In this document: piece by piece, positions 47,880 to 58,999 of the stretch | How positions within the stretch are numbered: position 1 is the stretch's first letter | Layout of the letters: every line of letters begins with the position of its first letter | Assembly (NCBI GenBank): GCA_964035795.1 | Contig: OZ038320.1 | Coordinates: forward strand, 14,034,776 to 14,098,775 | Direction: 5' to 3' | DNA from: Pterobdella sp. o SKG-2022 | Taxonomy: Eukaryota; Annelida; Clitellata; Hirudinida; Piscicolidae | Length of the DNA stretch: 64,000 bases | Program-made: the position numbers and the translations under genes | The notes under the pieces: generated by a model | Seen by the model: the letters and a program-made list of their open reading frames with translations, nothing else | Told to the model about the DNA's origin: nothing | Databases searched by the model: none

Positions 47880-50800
47880 GTGATTTAAATCTTAGGACCC
47901 TTTCATTGCCAGCAAATAATGCCGTCAGTATAATTCTAGAACATTCATATTTCCATGTGAATTATGTTTCAATAGTAATTATAAAACATTAAAAATTTAA
48001 AATTCAAATTGAAAGTTTTATTGAAAATAGGTTTGAAGTTAATTAATTCACGGCAGTGAAATAAGGAATGCAGTTCACACATGAGCCTGCAATCAAGACA
48101 ATGTTTAATTATCACCAATATAGTTCTATTTGAAATCTGCATACATTCTTTTAGACTTATTCTATATAGTTGAGTTTTTATTGAGAGTTTTGCTAATTCA
48201 TTGAAAATTGAAAGTACTTGAGACAAGTATTTTGGGAATGAAGTTGTTCAAATTTCATATCATCTTTGAAATTTTATTAAAATACGGCACTTAATCAAGA
48301 AAATAACTTGAAAAGATATGTTATTAAATATAATATTCAAATGGCTGATTACTTCAAATACAAGGTTATTGGGTGAATAATTGTGAGGTTCGCAAGTGGC
48401 TTGTTCACCAGAGACAATCACTTAATCCTCATCCATGCATGCCGCTGAAATTCAAGAAGCTACTTCCGACACAATAAGTCTTTTCTTTTCCGTTCAGTGT
48501 GGGAAATGCTTTTTGCATTTATCATTCAGATTCTTATTGTATTTATCGCTACTCTTCAAGTATTGCCTCTCCAACAGAATAAACAATTGTAATTTAAATA
48601 AAAATCTTATCTCCGTCAAAAAATTTGGAAATTTATAAATTTCCTCATATGGGAAATTCGTTCTTTTATCTTTATGATAATTCTTATTGATGTTGTACGT
48701 TGTCAAATGTACATACGTCAAGAGGCTTCAAATCTTTTAATCCAACTACTCCATATTCCTCTAGGAATTATGCCGTTCCATTTCTTTTTCAAAATGCTAT
48801 TTAAAAACTAAAATCTAAGAAGGCTTCATTTGAAAAAACTTTTCTCATAAAAGTTTTGATTGTGCTCGGATCTGATAATCAAAGAAGTTCAAAATTAAAG
48901 TTTATTTCAACAAAACATCTTGATACCTTACAATTATTTTTTCATTTCAAAAGTGTGTTTTAGAAATCGTTAAATGGTTTATGAAACTTCAATCTCACGA
49001 GCACATACTTGCACCACGCTCAAACATGCAAGCTCAAACCTCACCCTATCTTACATAAGATGTCCGACTTCACCAATACTCTTGTCAATTATGTTTGCAC
49101 ATTTTATCTTGTGTTAACCCACATATAAAGCATGAAAGTTGGTAAACGTAGAAAGACATTTAAACGCACACAGAGACAGACAGCCATAAAGGCGAACATT
49201 CGCTGAGAATTAAAGTTAACATGTGTTGATAATGCTAAGGGGGAATGATTGGGGGTCTGGGATTTGAAGGTGGATTTCTGTAATGAAGTATTGTAGGAAT
49301 ACATTGTTAGATGCAGTCAAAAATGTTGCTAAAGATTCTAAATAAATGAAAATATTCTTCAATGGGAAGACGAATAATTGATGGAAAAAAGAATAATGAA
49401 CAAATCTGAAAAATGTTAAAAGTGCTTAGCTTTTTTTTTAAATTACGAAAAACTCAACAATAACTAAGGTTGAACAAAAATTTACAAAGTCAAAAGCCAG
49501 TTCTTAAAATTCGAAAAGTGAAACAACTATAGAGCACATAGGAGCAACACAAGTGCGTGAAGAAATTTACATGTAGATAGGTGGGCGTTTTTGTCGTTGA
49601 GTAAATTGACGTTCGTATTATCACAGCGTATGGTGTTGCAGTGTTTGTAACGCCACTAATCGTTCATAATTGCAGTGCAGTTATAGGGGCGAGATGGAGT
49701 TTGATGATGAATATATCCCAAAATTTTTTTGGAGTTTAAAAAAAGAAAAACACAATGTTTTTATGATTAAATTTTAACAAATGACGTTTTAAACTATCCA
49801 TTAAACCTTCTTTGTCTCACTCAAGAGCAACAATAAATATAAGAAAAAACATGAAATAAACATCACTACTGACTGTAAATTAAAGGCATACATAAATCTA
49901 AATAATCGTTCCATATAAAATTAAAATGCGTTAAAACCATCAAAATTTACGACTTCTCAACCCAATAAAGTTGTAATATTTTTTGCATGGGTGATTATAA
50001 ATTATATGAGAGAAGCATCACGGAGTGATGGTGGAAAACGTCATGGAATACGTTGGTAATAAGATTAATATGATTCCAAGGAGAGTTGCGCTTTCTTCTC
50101 CTTTATGGCAATTTCAATAACAAAAGTGCGACTAGTCTCAAATTGAATTATTAATGTTCGCATTTGTTTCCGATTCTCATAAAAAACACCCGACTCTGTT
50201 TTCTTTTTGGTATTCCAAAGTAGGATTTTTCATTATTCTTTTTTCAAAAATACATTTTCAATTTTTAAATTTTGACTATAGAATATTAGTCAATGTTTCC
50301 AGTCAGCAAACATTGTACTTCTCAGGAAGGCTGAATCTGAAAAAGTCATCGACTGCATGCCATCAAACGTAGGTGAAGGTGCCTTGAGGAGTTTTTTGAC
50401 CACAATAGTTCCTCCATTCATGAATCACCAATCGTAAGGCAATTCAACATTAAACTGCAGTATGACGTAATTCATACTTGATTGCTGATTGCTCGGCCGA
50501 AAGAGGTCAGGTTATGACCCCATTTATCCTCTTTAACACTTAATCGACCAAGAAATTACACTCCTTTCGCACCATCTGAGTCTTCTTTTTTTTGAGTATT
50601 TGTCTATTTTTAAATGTTTTTGATATTTAAGGATAGGAATATAAAATTTCTGTATAAGTATTTATTTATAAATGGTTGGCGATTCTAATTCAGCATGCTT
50701 TAATTAGGCTGTAACTTCCAACTATTGCAATAATAATTTTTAATCTTCATTTTTTTATAGCTTTAATTAAGCTTTTTTAGAATATAATAAACCTTTAACT

Positions 50801-51190
50801 GCTCAGTGTGGTTTTCAAAGTTACGCAGTTTTTCAACTGGTGATTTTTCATTAGGTTAATGTGAACAATGAAGCTCGAATCCAGAGTGAAAATATATTTT
50901 AAACACTTTTTAATATAAGTGGTTGACACATTAATTATTTTTAGGCTTATTCCTGGATTAACTTGAAAGTGAATTAAAGCATTGGTCGATGAGAGATCCA
51001 GATGATGTGGCACTAAATATTACGACGAGATCGAGTTTAAAAATTTAGTTACCAACAAATCCTAAATAAACTGTTTATTTGAAAATATTCCGCGCATCTT
51101 TTTTCCAGTCAATAATGCTTATTAAAACTCTATATTTTAAAAATAAATATATAATTGAAATGAATAATCAAAATTTTCAGTAGTTATTTA
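47880..51190. other. AT-rich DNA with no supported gene
   Basis: Open frames on both strands are short and compositional. Nothing recognisable. Confidence 0.45.
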
Positions 51191-51206
51191 CAATAAATAA
51201 AAACAA

Positions 51207-51730
51207 AAGTCGCGATGATCAGTGACGCCCACATGACACTCAAGAGGCCCATTGTTTGTGCTCTCTTCACACTTCCTAGGCGCCACCCCTCTGAAGATGT
51301 TGTTGTCAATATTAAAACATCAAAGAGCCCTGAAAATTGGCCTCTTACTCAGTCTTGATAGCATGTACACAGGGACGATGTTTCTGTGGCCTTGTCCGCC
51401 ATTTCACACAGCCCTGTAAAGAGAGGAGTTCAAACCTTACGCGCTTTGAATGAATTTTAAATAAAGTGGAAATTTTCATGTTTTTTACTGAAAAAAAAAC
51501 TCATCATAACAACTAAAGCACTTTAAAATTAAAATCTTTGATGAAATGTTAAATTGAAATTTTGTTTTTAAAGCACTTGCCGTTAATGGCAGATTTGTTG
51601 CATTTTTCATCATCAATACCCACTATATCTACCAATTCTTCGTCTTCTTTCTGTGGATTCATTTGAATAAGTGAAGGGCAAATGAAGTCTTGGTGCACTG
51701 CACTGAGCAGAAGCATCTTACCATGCGACT
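51207..51730 (-). CDS. candidate terminal exons of an unrecognised gene
   Basis: GC is raised over 51207-51420 and 51590-51730. The minus strand in the second block reads 'DFICPSLIQMNPQKEDEELV' and 'DIVGIDDEKCNKSAING' and then a donor-like AAGTGC. In the first block an acceptor (TCTTTACAG at about 51415) is followed by frames that either stop quickly or continue as 'KWRTRPQKHRPCVHAIKTE' to a GTAAG donor. A further piece at 51207-51296 reads 'GVAPRKCEESTNN' and 'GPLECHVGVTDH'. The last two pieces join in phase. I do not recognise the protein, and the order of exons is unsure. Confidence 0.3.
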
Positions 51731-53257
51731 TTAAACAGAGGGTAAACTTATTTTATAAAATAATGAAGCCTTTAAAAAAAATAAAAATAAAATTTAGACA
51801 AAAACTTGAATAATGCTTCCAAGTTTTGTTTAGATTCAGTTAATAATTCTTTATCTTGGTCATTGAATTATAAACAAAATTTATTGAATTTCTGATTTAG
51901 ATACCATGTCTTCAGAGTCTTTTTGATTGTACTTCCTCTTCTTCCCTCTTGTTTTGGCTGAATTGAATTAAAATTAGTACAACAAATCATTTTTTTGAAC
52001 TTTATTCTTTGAAAAAATTTAAAAATGGTGGGATCATTTGGGGGCATGCTTGTAAAGAAGTTTCTCACCCAGTCTGCTTTCTCTATTGCTTCTCACCCGA
52101 ACATACGCCTGAGACAAGCATTATGAGTGAAATTAATAAGTTTTTAAGAATCCGAAAAGCTTATATGAAAAAAAAACCAAAAACTACGTTTTGAAGATAG
52201 AAAGAAAGTTTTTTAAAAAGTCCCATTTACAAGGTAAATTCTGATGAGGTTCTAAAATGATATGCTCATTTCCACTAAAGATCAAGCTTTTATGTTAAGT
52301 ACATTTAAAAGATTAAGAAATGCCACGAGGTCGAAAATAAACACAGGCATATATATTTGACAGTCTCTATAGGGAAACATTTGCCATAAGTTATAAAGAT
52401 CTTTATAATATTTAACATTGTTTGATTCACTCATCCGTCGCTTGCAAACGTTTGTCCACATATTTAATAAATATCTTTCAAATTTTTTAAAATAATTCGC
52501 CTTTTTCAAATTTGAAAAATAAAATAAACTAAAAGTTTGTGTAAAAATGAGGCAGGCTTAGGAAAAACTAAATCTTAGAATTACTACACTAAAAGGTAGG
52601 ATGACCAGTTTTTCTCGGTAATAAAAATTTTCAAGCGTTATGGTAGAGCAGGTAGATCATAACGGTGACGAAGACGATAGAAACATCTTTCTTATTGGCA
52701 TTACGGTTGGGGATTATGGTGGTGAGAAATACGAGTATATCTAAAATCGACCTCATCTTTGCACACATGCGCACATAATGTAGTAAAAACATTCTGTCCA
52801 TAGACAAGTGTTTGATAACAACACTAAAAGATTCAAAAAATATATAAACCCTTGTTTAAATAACATATATGTCACAGCAACAGTAATAACAGATAGGAAC
52901 CTGGTATCTGGATTTGGAGGAAATGTTTCTGTTGTGCATCTCTAACTCCATCATATCACCACTACACAGCTTCTTACTGCGGTCATGTATTGCAGCTCTT
53001 ATTTGATGTTGGTGCCATTTTATATTGATGTACGTATAATTCGATATTTTAAAAATTTTAATTTTTCATCGTTTGTTCAATGTTTTTAAATTTTTAATTC
53101 ATTCGTTTAAAAATTCCCTTGCTTGTTTTCAATTTGTGAGTTATTTGTTGAATTAATTATTTTTTAATTTAATGAATCGTATATGAATAAATTAACAATT
53201 TAATGTATATATGAACTGAAATTCATTTACAACATCAAACCCCGCCATAATGACCAC

Positions 53258-53347
53258 CTGAATGACGCCAGCAAGTTAGTCTCCATGACGACGTGTTTGT
53301 CAATATCGACCATTTCTACCCTGTCACCACAACACGGGCAGATGAAT
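53258..53347 (-). CDS. candidate exon with a UBZ4-like zinc finger
   Basis: Bounded by acceptor CCATCAG and donor GTGGTC, 90 nt, phase 2 in and 2 out. It reads 'FICPCCGDRVEMVDIDKHVV', which fits the C..C.......I..H core of ubiquitin-binding UBZ4 fingers (CPxC....V....INxH), although the final Cys is not seen in this exon. GC is higher than in the surroundings. It could belong to the same gene as 51.2-51.7 kb; phases do not decide it. Confidence 0.35.
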
Positions 53348-54204
53348 CTGATGGGGGATGACGTCATTGTAGAGGTTTTAGAGATAGAATGAAGTGAATG
53401 CTTTCAAAAAGAATAGATGAGAATTTTATTTCAAGTGCGATGTTGTTGATAAATGTAGTATGAATGTATAGAACTATTTATTCTTGTTTTCGCCATGAAC
53501 AGTGTGGCTTAATAAAGAATGGAGTTTTTTGCCAAAGGAAACTATTATTTGATGATTTTAAAACTTTCTATTTAAAGATTTATGAAACATGATGTACTAA
53601 ATAAAGACATGATTAGTCACCTTAAGGGATCAAACTTAGTGCTCTCAACTTGCAGACCCACTTTCCTTTGTGCTGAGAGGGAGATGGGATTGAAATAATG
53701 ATAGAAATAATTATGAACAAACAGCTTATAACGAAACCACTGCTTGATGTTAATAGATCTTCAACATCATTCTTTCTCATTGACATTTAAAAGTTAACAA
53801 ATATTTAACATAGTTTGATAAAAGAGCTTCAATCAAAATACAGTTTGGTGCAAGTTAATTGGAGTGTTGTGATAGTAATAGAAGTTGCATAACAACGTCT
53901 GCATTGCAAGCACTACTGTTTCAGCATTACACAATCAAATCAATAAGGAAAATGATTGCACCGATCTTTTGAAGTCACCCCATCTACAACCACCTTCCAG
54001 ACTCTGTCATAACATTGTCTAAACCATTAAAGTATTATGCTTTTGTAAATAAAAATGAATTTTCCGAAAAACGTGTTCAAAGATAAAATTTAATGGATGG
54101 GTATAAAATTTTTGAGGGATCATTGACTGAAACATTTCAGTATTCATTTAAAAACTTTTCAAACTTATACAAAAAAGATGAAGTAAAATATTTTGAAGCT
54201 AAAA

Positions 54205-54262
54205 GTAAGGACAACAAACACAAAGTATTTATTAAATGACACGAAGCTTTTCGTAAGGCAAG
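54205..54262. repeat. truncated family-1 terminal repeat
   Basis: GTAAGGACAACAAACACAAA followed by gtatttattaaatgacacga and agcttttcgtaaggc, then unrelated sequence. It stops inside stem II of the module. Confidence 0.6.
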
Positions 54263-54810
54263 AAACAAAATGTAAAAAGTAGTTTGAATGTAAGTTGCTG
54301 GAGAACAGAATTCAAGAAGATAGTCATGAATAAGATTAAAACTAAGGGTGTAGATGGGTAGTCTTAATTAAAATAAAATTTCATAAACCAAGTTCAAGAT
54401 ACCTTAATAAACCCCTATTTTAGATGAACTTCGGAATATATCACCTTTTAGCCAGCCACAAAATGTGTTCCATGACAGAAAAATCGGAGTATTTTGTTAA
54501 ATTCTAACACTTATTTCACCTCTGTGTTTGCTTTTAAATAAGCAAATCTAAACTAACTTCAAAGTATGGTAGACTTAGGGTACTTACGAAAGTTATATTT
54601 TTGCTTCAAATGTGAAATTTTATGCGAAATTTTTTGGTTAGACTTTACATTATGACAATTAATTTTCATTTTATTCCTTGCTATAGTGGGTTTTCGAAAT
54701 AAGCCGATAAAATGAAATGAACAATAACAATTAATTCGAAGCGTTAAGTGACTACGATTAAAAAGCTAATCAGGCGGTGTGACGTTCTAAAGAGTTTCTA
54801 TGGAAACCCA

Positions 54811-54856
54811 CCACTGTAGTAGTAGTTGTGGTGGTGGTAGTAGTAGTAGGAGATAG
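54811..54856. repeat. GTA/GTG trinucleotide repeat
   Basis: Short array of gta and gtg units (ccaccactactactac-like on the other strand). Low complexity; the Thr-rich frame over it is not taken as coding. Confidence 0.7.
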
Positions 54857-55293
54857 AAAAGTAGATTTGGTACTGGTAGTATTAATAGTAGAATCGCTTG
54901 TGAAAGTAGTTTTAGTAAAAGTAATATTAGTACAATAATAATACTGAAACAACTATAGTATATAATCACAAGGTGAGGAATACAGTTGATGAATTTAACT
55001 AGTACTTGTTGTGAATTTTAATAATAGTTTCTCTAATATGAGTGCTGGTACTTGATTTTTTAATCATTTGAAACACAAAAAGTAGCGCTTTATAAAACAC
55101 ATCTATTGCGTTACCGAAACCCTTATTCTGAGCGACTGATAGCCGCCATACACACTCGAGTGATGACAGTAGTTGAAAACAGTGAGTGATATAAGGCTAA
55201 ATTTATATGAAAATATCTAAAATTAATTTTCTTTTTCCCATAAAAATCCCATAGTGACTTGAAATGGCTCTACAATAAAAATGAATAACTGAC

Positions 55294-56346
55294 TTGTGAC
55301 ATCTTCATCGAAGAATCTGAACCTGCCACCAGCCTTGAAATCTGAGAACATCTTCAAACCCTCCATCTTTTTGCTCTCATACCTTCCATTCAATATCTCG
55401 CCCTCTCCTACCTTCTTCTCCAAGTATTTTTCACTCTCATATTTATTCATGTTTATTTTTTCAAACAAATCAATATTTTCGTTTTTTTGTTTGTTCTTCA
55501 TCAAGTCTTCTTCGTTTCTTTCTGGGCCAGTATTCCTGCAGTAGTCAGACGCAAATGATGCAAATTTGTTGTATATGCTCTTTCCCTGGTTGAATCTACT
55601 GCAAAGATTAAATTCATTCAATCATTAAATGAAAACACCATATTGTGATCAAAATAATTTTTGAAGGTTTTTTAGTTAAATTTTTTTAAAATATTAGATT
55701 AATATTTAATAAAAAAGCAGTCTATTATTCAGGATTTCACAATTTATCTTTAGTATTTTGTTTATTAAAATAGTGTTGACATAAATAATGTTCACATTGA
55801 CATTTAACTCAGTTTCTATGACTTCCATAAACAATTATCTAATGAAGTGATCCAAAAACAATATTCATTATCGTTTGAATTTGACTAGTTTGAATTTTTT
55901 TTGATAAATGGGATAACTCACTTGAAGAATGAGGGATGCAGGGGGTTGATGAAACATTTTTTGAAGTCGTGGTCACTATGATGCTTGGGGGATGATGGCT
56001 GTTGTAGAATCGAATCCAACGAAAACTTATTTAGGTTTTGTTGTTGTTGTTGCTGTTGTTGTGATCTGAGGTAGACTTGATGTAGGTGTAAGAACAGAGG
56101 AGAAATGTATGGATGCAGGTCATGATAGTGATTGATGATTGGATTGCTGTGTTGGTGGATATTTTGGCTGCTGGGATCGTTTCTAGCCTGACTCACTGAG
56201 TGGTTGATCATTTGACCGCCTTTTAAATCGCTATTGCTTAATTCGTCGTTTTTTGTGCCTTTTATTTCACTTTTAATGTTATAGTTCAGAGTCCTATGTT
56301 TATTGCTGTTTTCCTTGTTAAGGATATGGTTAGTTAGAGAACTCAT
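55294..56346 (-). CDS. two exons of a Gln/His/Asn-rich protein with an Eh1-like motif, gene incomplete
   Basis: Exon 55922-56346 follows a good acceptor (TTTCATAG) and opens with ATG, which may or may not be the start codon. It is rich in Asn, Ser, His and Gln, with a short poly-Gln run (56042-56065) and then 'NKFSLDSILQQP', which fits the Eh1 pattern F.I..IL that recruits Groucho/TLE corepressors. Donor AA/GTGAGT, phase 2. Exon 55294-55598 (acceptor TTTGCAG) continues in phase with 'RFNQGKSIYNKFASFASDY', then a Lys/Glu-rich stretch ('ERNEEDLMKNKQKNENIDLF') and 'GGRFRFFDEDVT', ending at a possible donor GTCAGT; reading through instead gives a hydrophobic tail and a stop at 55223. No DNA-binding domain was found to the left, so the transcription-factor idea rests on the Eh1-like motif and composition only. 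Confidence 0.5.
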
Positions 56347-56349
56347 CTA

Positions 56350-58617
56350 TGAAATAAGACAACAGTAAAATTTATGGATATATCAAGCTGCCTTTTCAAA
56401 CACTCATTAGATTCTGTTAAGTAGACTTTTGTTATAGTGGTACCAGCCGAGTGAGTAACAAAAGATGCACAGTTATTTCAAATCAATCCATAAACTATCT
56501 GTGATATATGCTTGAAATCAGATATTCAGACTGTAAAAATTCAAAAAATTAAATTTCAATGGAAACTATGGGAAGTTTTCTCAAAATAACCAAAATATTT
56601 TAAAGAAATGTTGTTTTAACTTCAAGAATCAAAGGCAAACATTTGAAAAAGAGTGAATTTATTTTTTGAGAAATCAACGTTGACACCCTTAATCTCTCAA
56701 TCAAGACTTCTACAGCCGTTTCTATATACCTCGACCCACTACAATCTCTTAACCGACACTGTGTCAACATTAAATCATTATATCTGTATACTAGAATATG
56801 TCTATTAGTATTTTTTTTACATAAAGCTTTGTAAATATATATGCATATATGCATTAATGTCTGTATGCTTGGTACCATCATACAAATGTGTGTGTATATC
56901 GCTTAACAGCTACTAAAGCAAAAAGTCAATAAACGGAGAAGAGTTTAAAACGGTCCAATCAGCTTTTAGAGCTTAAGTGAACGACTAATCGGAAAAGAGC
57001 ATAGAACAAACAATAGATGTGATTGGCTGGACTATCGTTCGAATTGATCCCGTCTTAATATGCAGTGAAAAGTTAGGTTATGAAGATGCTTCTAGTGCTG
57101 ATGATGGCAGATTCAACTGATTTCTTGAAATTATAATTTATATTATAATATCGTTTCGCATACGAATTTATATATGTTTTTGAAAAAATATGATTTTATG
57201 TTTTCAAACTGAAATTTTTTATCATTTTGAAATTTATAATTTTTACCTTTTTAATGTATTTTTACTTTAGATTTTTTTTTATAAAGTAAGCTTAAGGAAT
57301 TATTCGATAGAGAATAGATGAACGACCCTGTAAATTGATGAATGCCTAGACAGATAGTTGTAGAATTATAAACTTGAAGTTTTTAACTAGAAGTAAATGG
57401 GAATTATTGTTGGTAGTTATCAATTTTTCATTTCGACTTTTATAATGGTGAAGCAAAATCTTTGTAAAAAAAATCAAATAACGATACAGCAAACTCTCAT
57501 GCGAGCATTAATCTCTTACTACTATCCTGATTAGTATAATAATCACGAAAAGCATATTTGTGCTTCAAAATGAGAAAACTATCACTAAAAATTATTGTTG
57601 AATAATTGCTAGGTGTATGTGTTTCAAAGTAAGGGAAAGTGGCTCAATGATGCAGCAGTGTACGTGCTTTTCGAACTTTTTTACATTTTAAAATAAACAA
57701 CATAAAATAATAAAATCAACAAAAGATCTAACTGGCCAATTTGAGAAAACAAAACCCATGAAAGATGAAGTGTTTAGAGTGACGTCAGAGTGACACGTGA
57801 TTTGTAAGAGAGGGCTTATTGGTGCGTGAAATTAGGTCTTGAACCAATGAAATCGAGTAGATGTGCTTACAAATCGGAAAGGTTATCTCAAACTTAGTTA
57901 TTTACAATTTTCACGTTTTTGAAACTTGCTTTTTTTTACTAAAACATTCTAAAAGTGGATTTTAATCCAATTTTCTACTTTAAGAATTAAAGAATAACGA
58001 TAAAACTGAATAAGCTTATAAAAATATTTATTCAATTGAAAACTACAAAAACAATCCCACAAAGTCATATTTAACTAGTGTCATACCTGCATCGAGCTTT
58101 CACAGGCAATGATAAGCTCTTGTTTCTGGAGTGGTCATCTTATGATCACCTAATGATGCAAACAAAACCCTTATGGATTTTGAAGTGGAGAAAGACTTGT
58201 AAGTATTTTTATTGAATATACTTGAATTTTTTTTTACTTTTGGCATTTTTTGCAGTTAAGGAGGTAGAAAATTTGCACCTTTAAGTCTATTTTGACTAAT
58301 GATTTTAATGTACCCTTTGATAACTACGCTCTAATAACAGACGAGTTTAACGCATGAAAAATAATTTTTTTTTGTGAAATTCAAATTTATACACCTTTAT
58401 TGAAACAAGTTAAAACAACAAAACAGGAGTCGTCGAAAATATGATAATAAAAAATTTTAATCCTTTAAAACTGGTAATATACAAATAAAATGATTTAAAA
58501 TCGCCGAAAATTGAATTTAAAATTATGCAATTTTAAAAAATTTTAAATTATTGATAAGCCCCGCTCAAAACCTCACATCTTAAAAACAAATGTAGCACAG
58601 TGACTCATGAAGGCTAA
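56350..58617. other. AT-rich DNA with no supported gene
   Basis: Nothing recognisable. The 57750-57860 stretch is somewhat GC-richer but contains no open frame with splice sites. Confidence 0.4.
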
Positions 58618-58618
58618 T

Positions 58619-58999
58619 TCAACTATTGACATCATGAACATGTAGCATCTGAGCTTTTTGGAATCCAAACTCATCAAAGGTGGGGATGTTATCAAGTTCT
58701 TTCTTTACCTCTGCACTGTTCAACATCTTCCTGAGATTGGCACCACTGTGGTCTGATGACGTGGTGCACCCTTGCTCTGGTGACGTATTATTCATCTCTA
58801 TTAATCTATCATTTGATGTTTTGCTTTTAACAACGGGGTTTTCTTTGTTAATATCTGGTGAACAATGTCTAAAATCAAAAGTTTCTTTTTGAAAGTATTC
58901 TAAATAGTTGAAAGAAGGAATGAGTTGTCTAGGGTGGGGGGTGAAGATCTGGAAGTTGTCAGGACATGACTCATGCACCAACAGGAAGTCGTATAACAA
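58619..58999 (-). other. FAF2: FAF2 last exon: UBX domain with a ~65-residue insert
   Basis: After 'QIFTPHPRQLIP' the usual UBX fold continues within about 15 residues to its last strand. Here about 70 residues intervene ('CSPDINKENPVVKSKTS', 'DRLIEMNNTSPEQGC', 'SGANLRKMLNSAEVKKEL') before 'IPTFDEFGFQKAQML'. The reading frame is open throughout and ends in a stop, so the insert is genuine exon sequence. It replaces the region around the p97-contacting loop. Confidence 0.7.

Noticed and set aside
54770..54969. Thr-rich minus frames
   Set aside because: Trinucleotide repeat translated in several frames; no gene.
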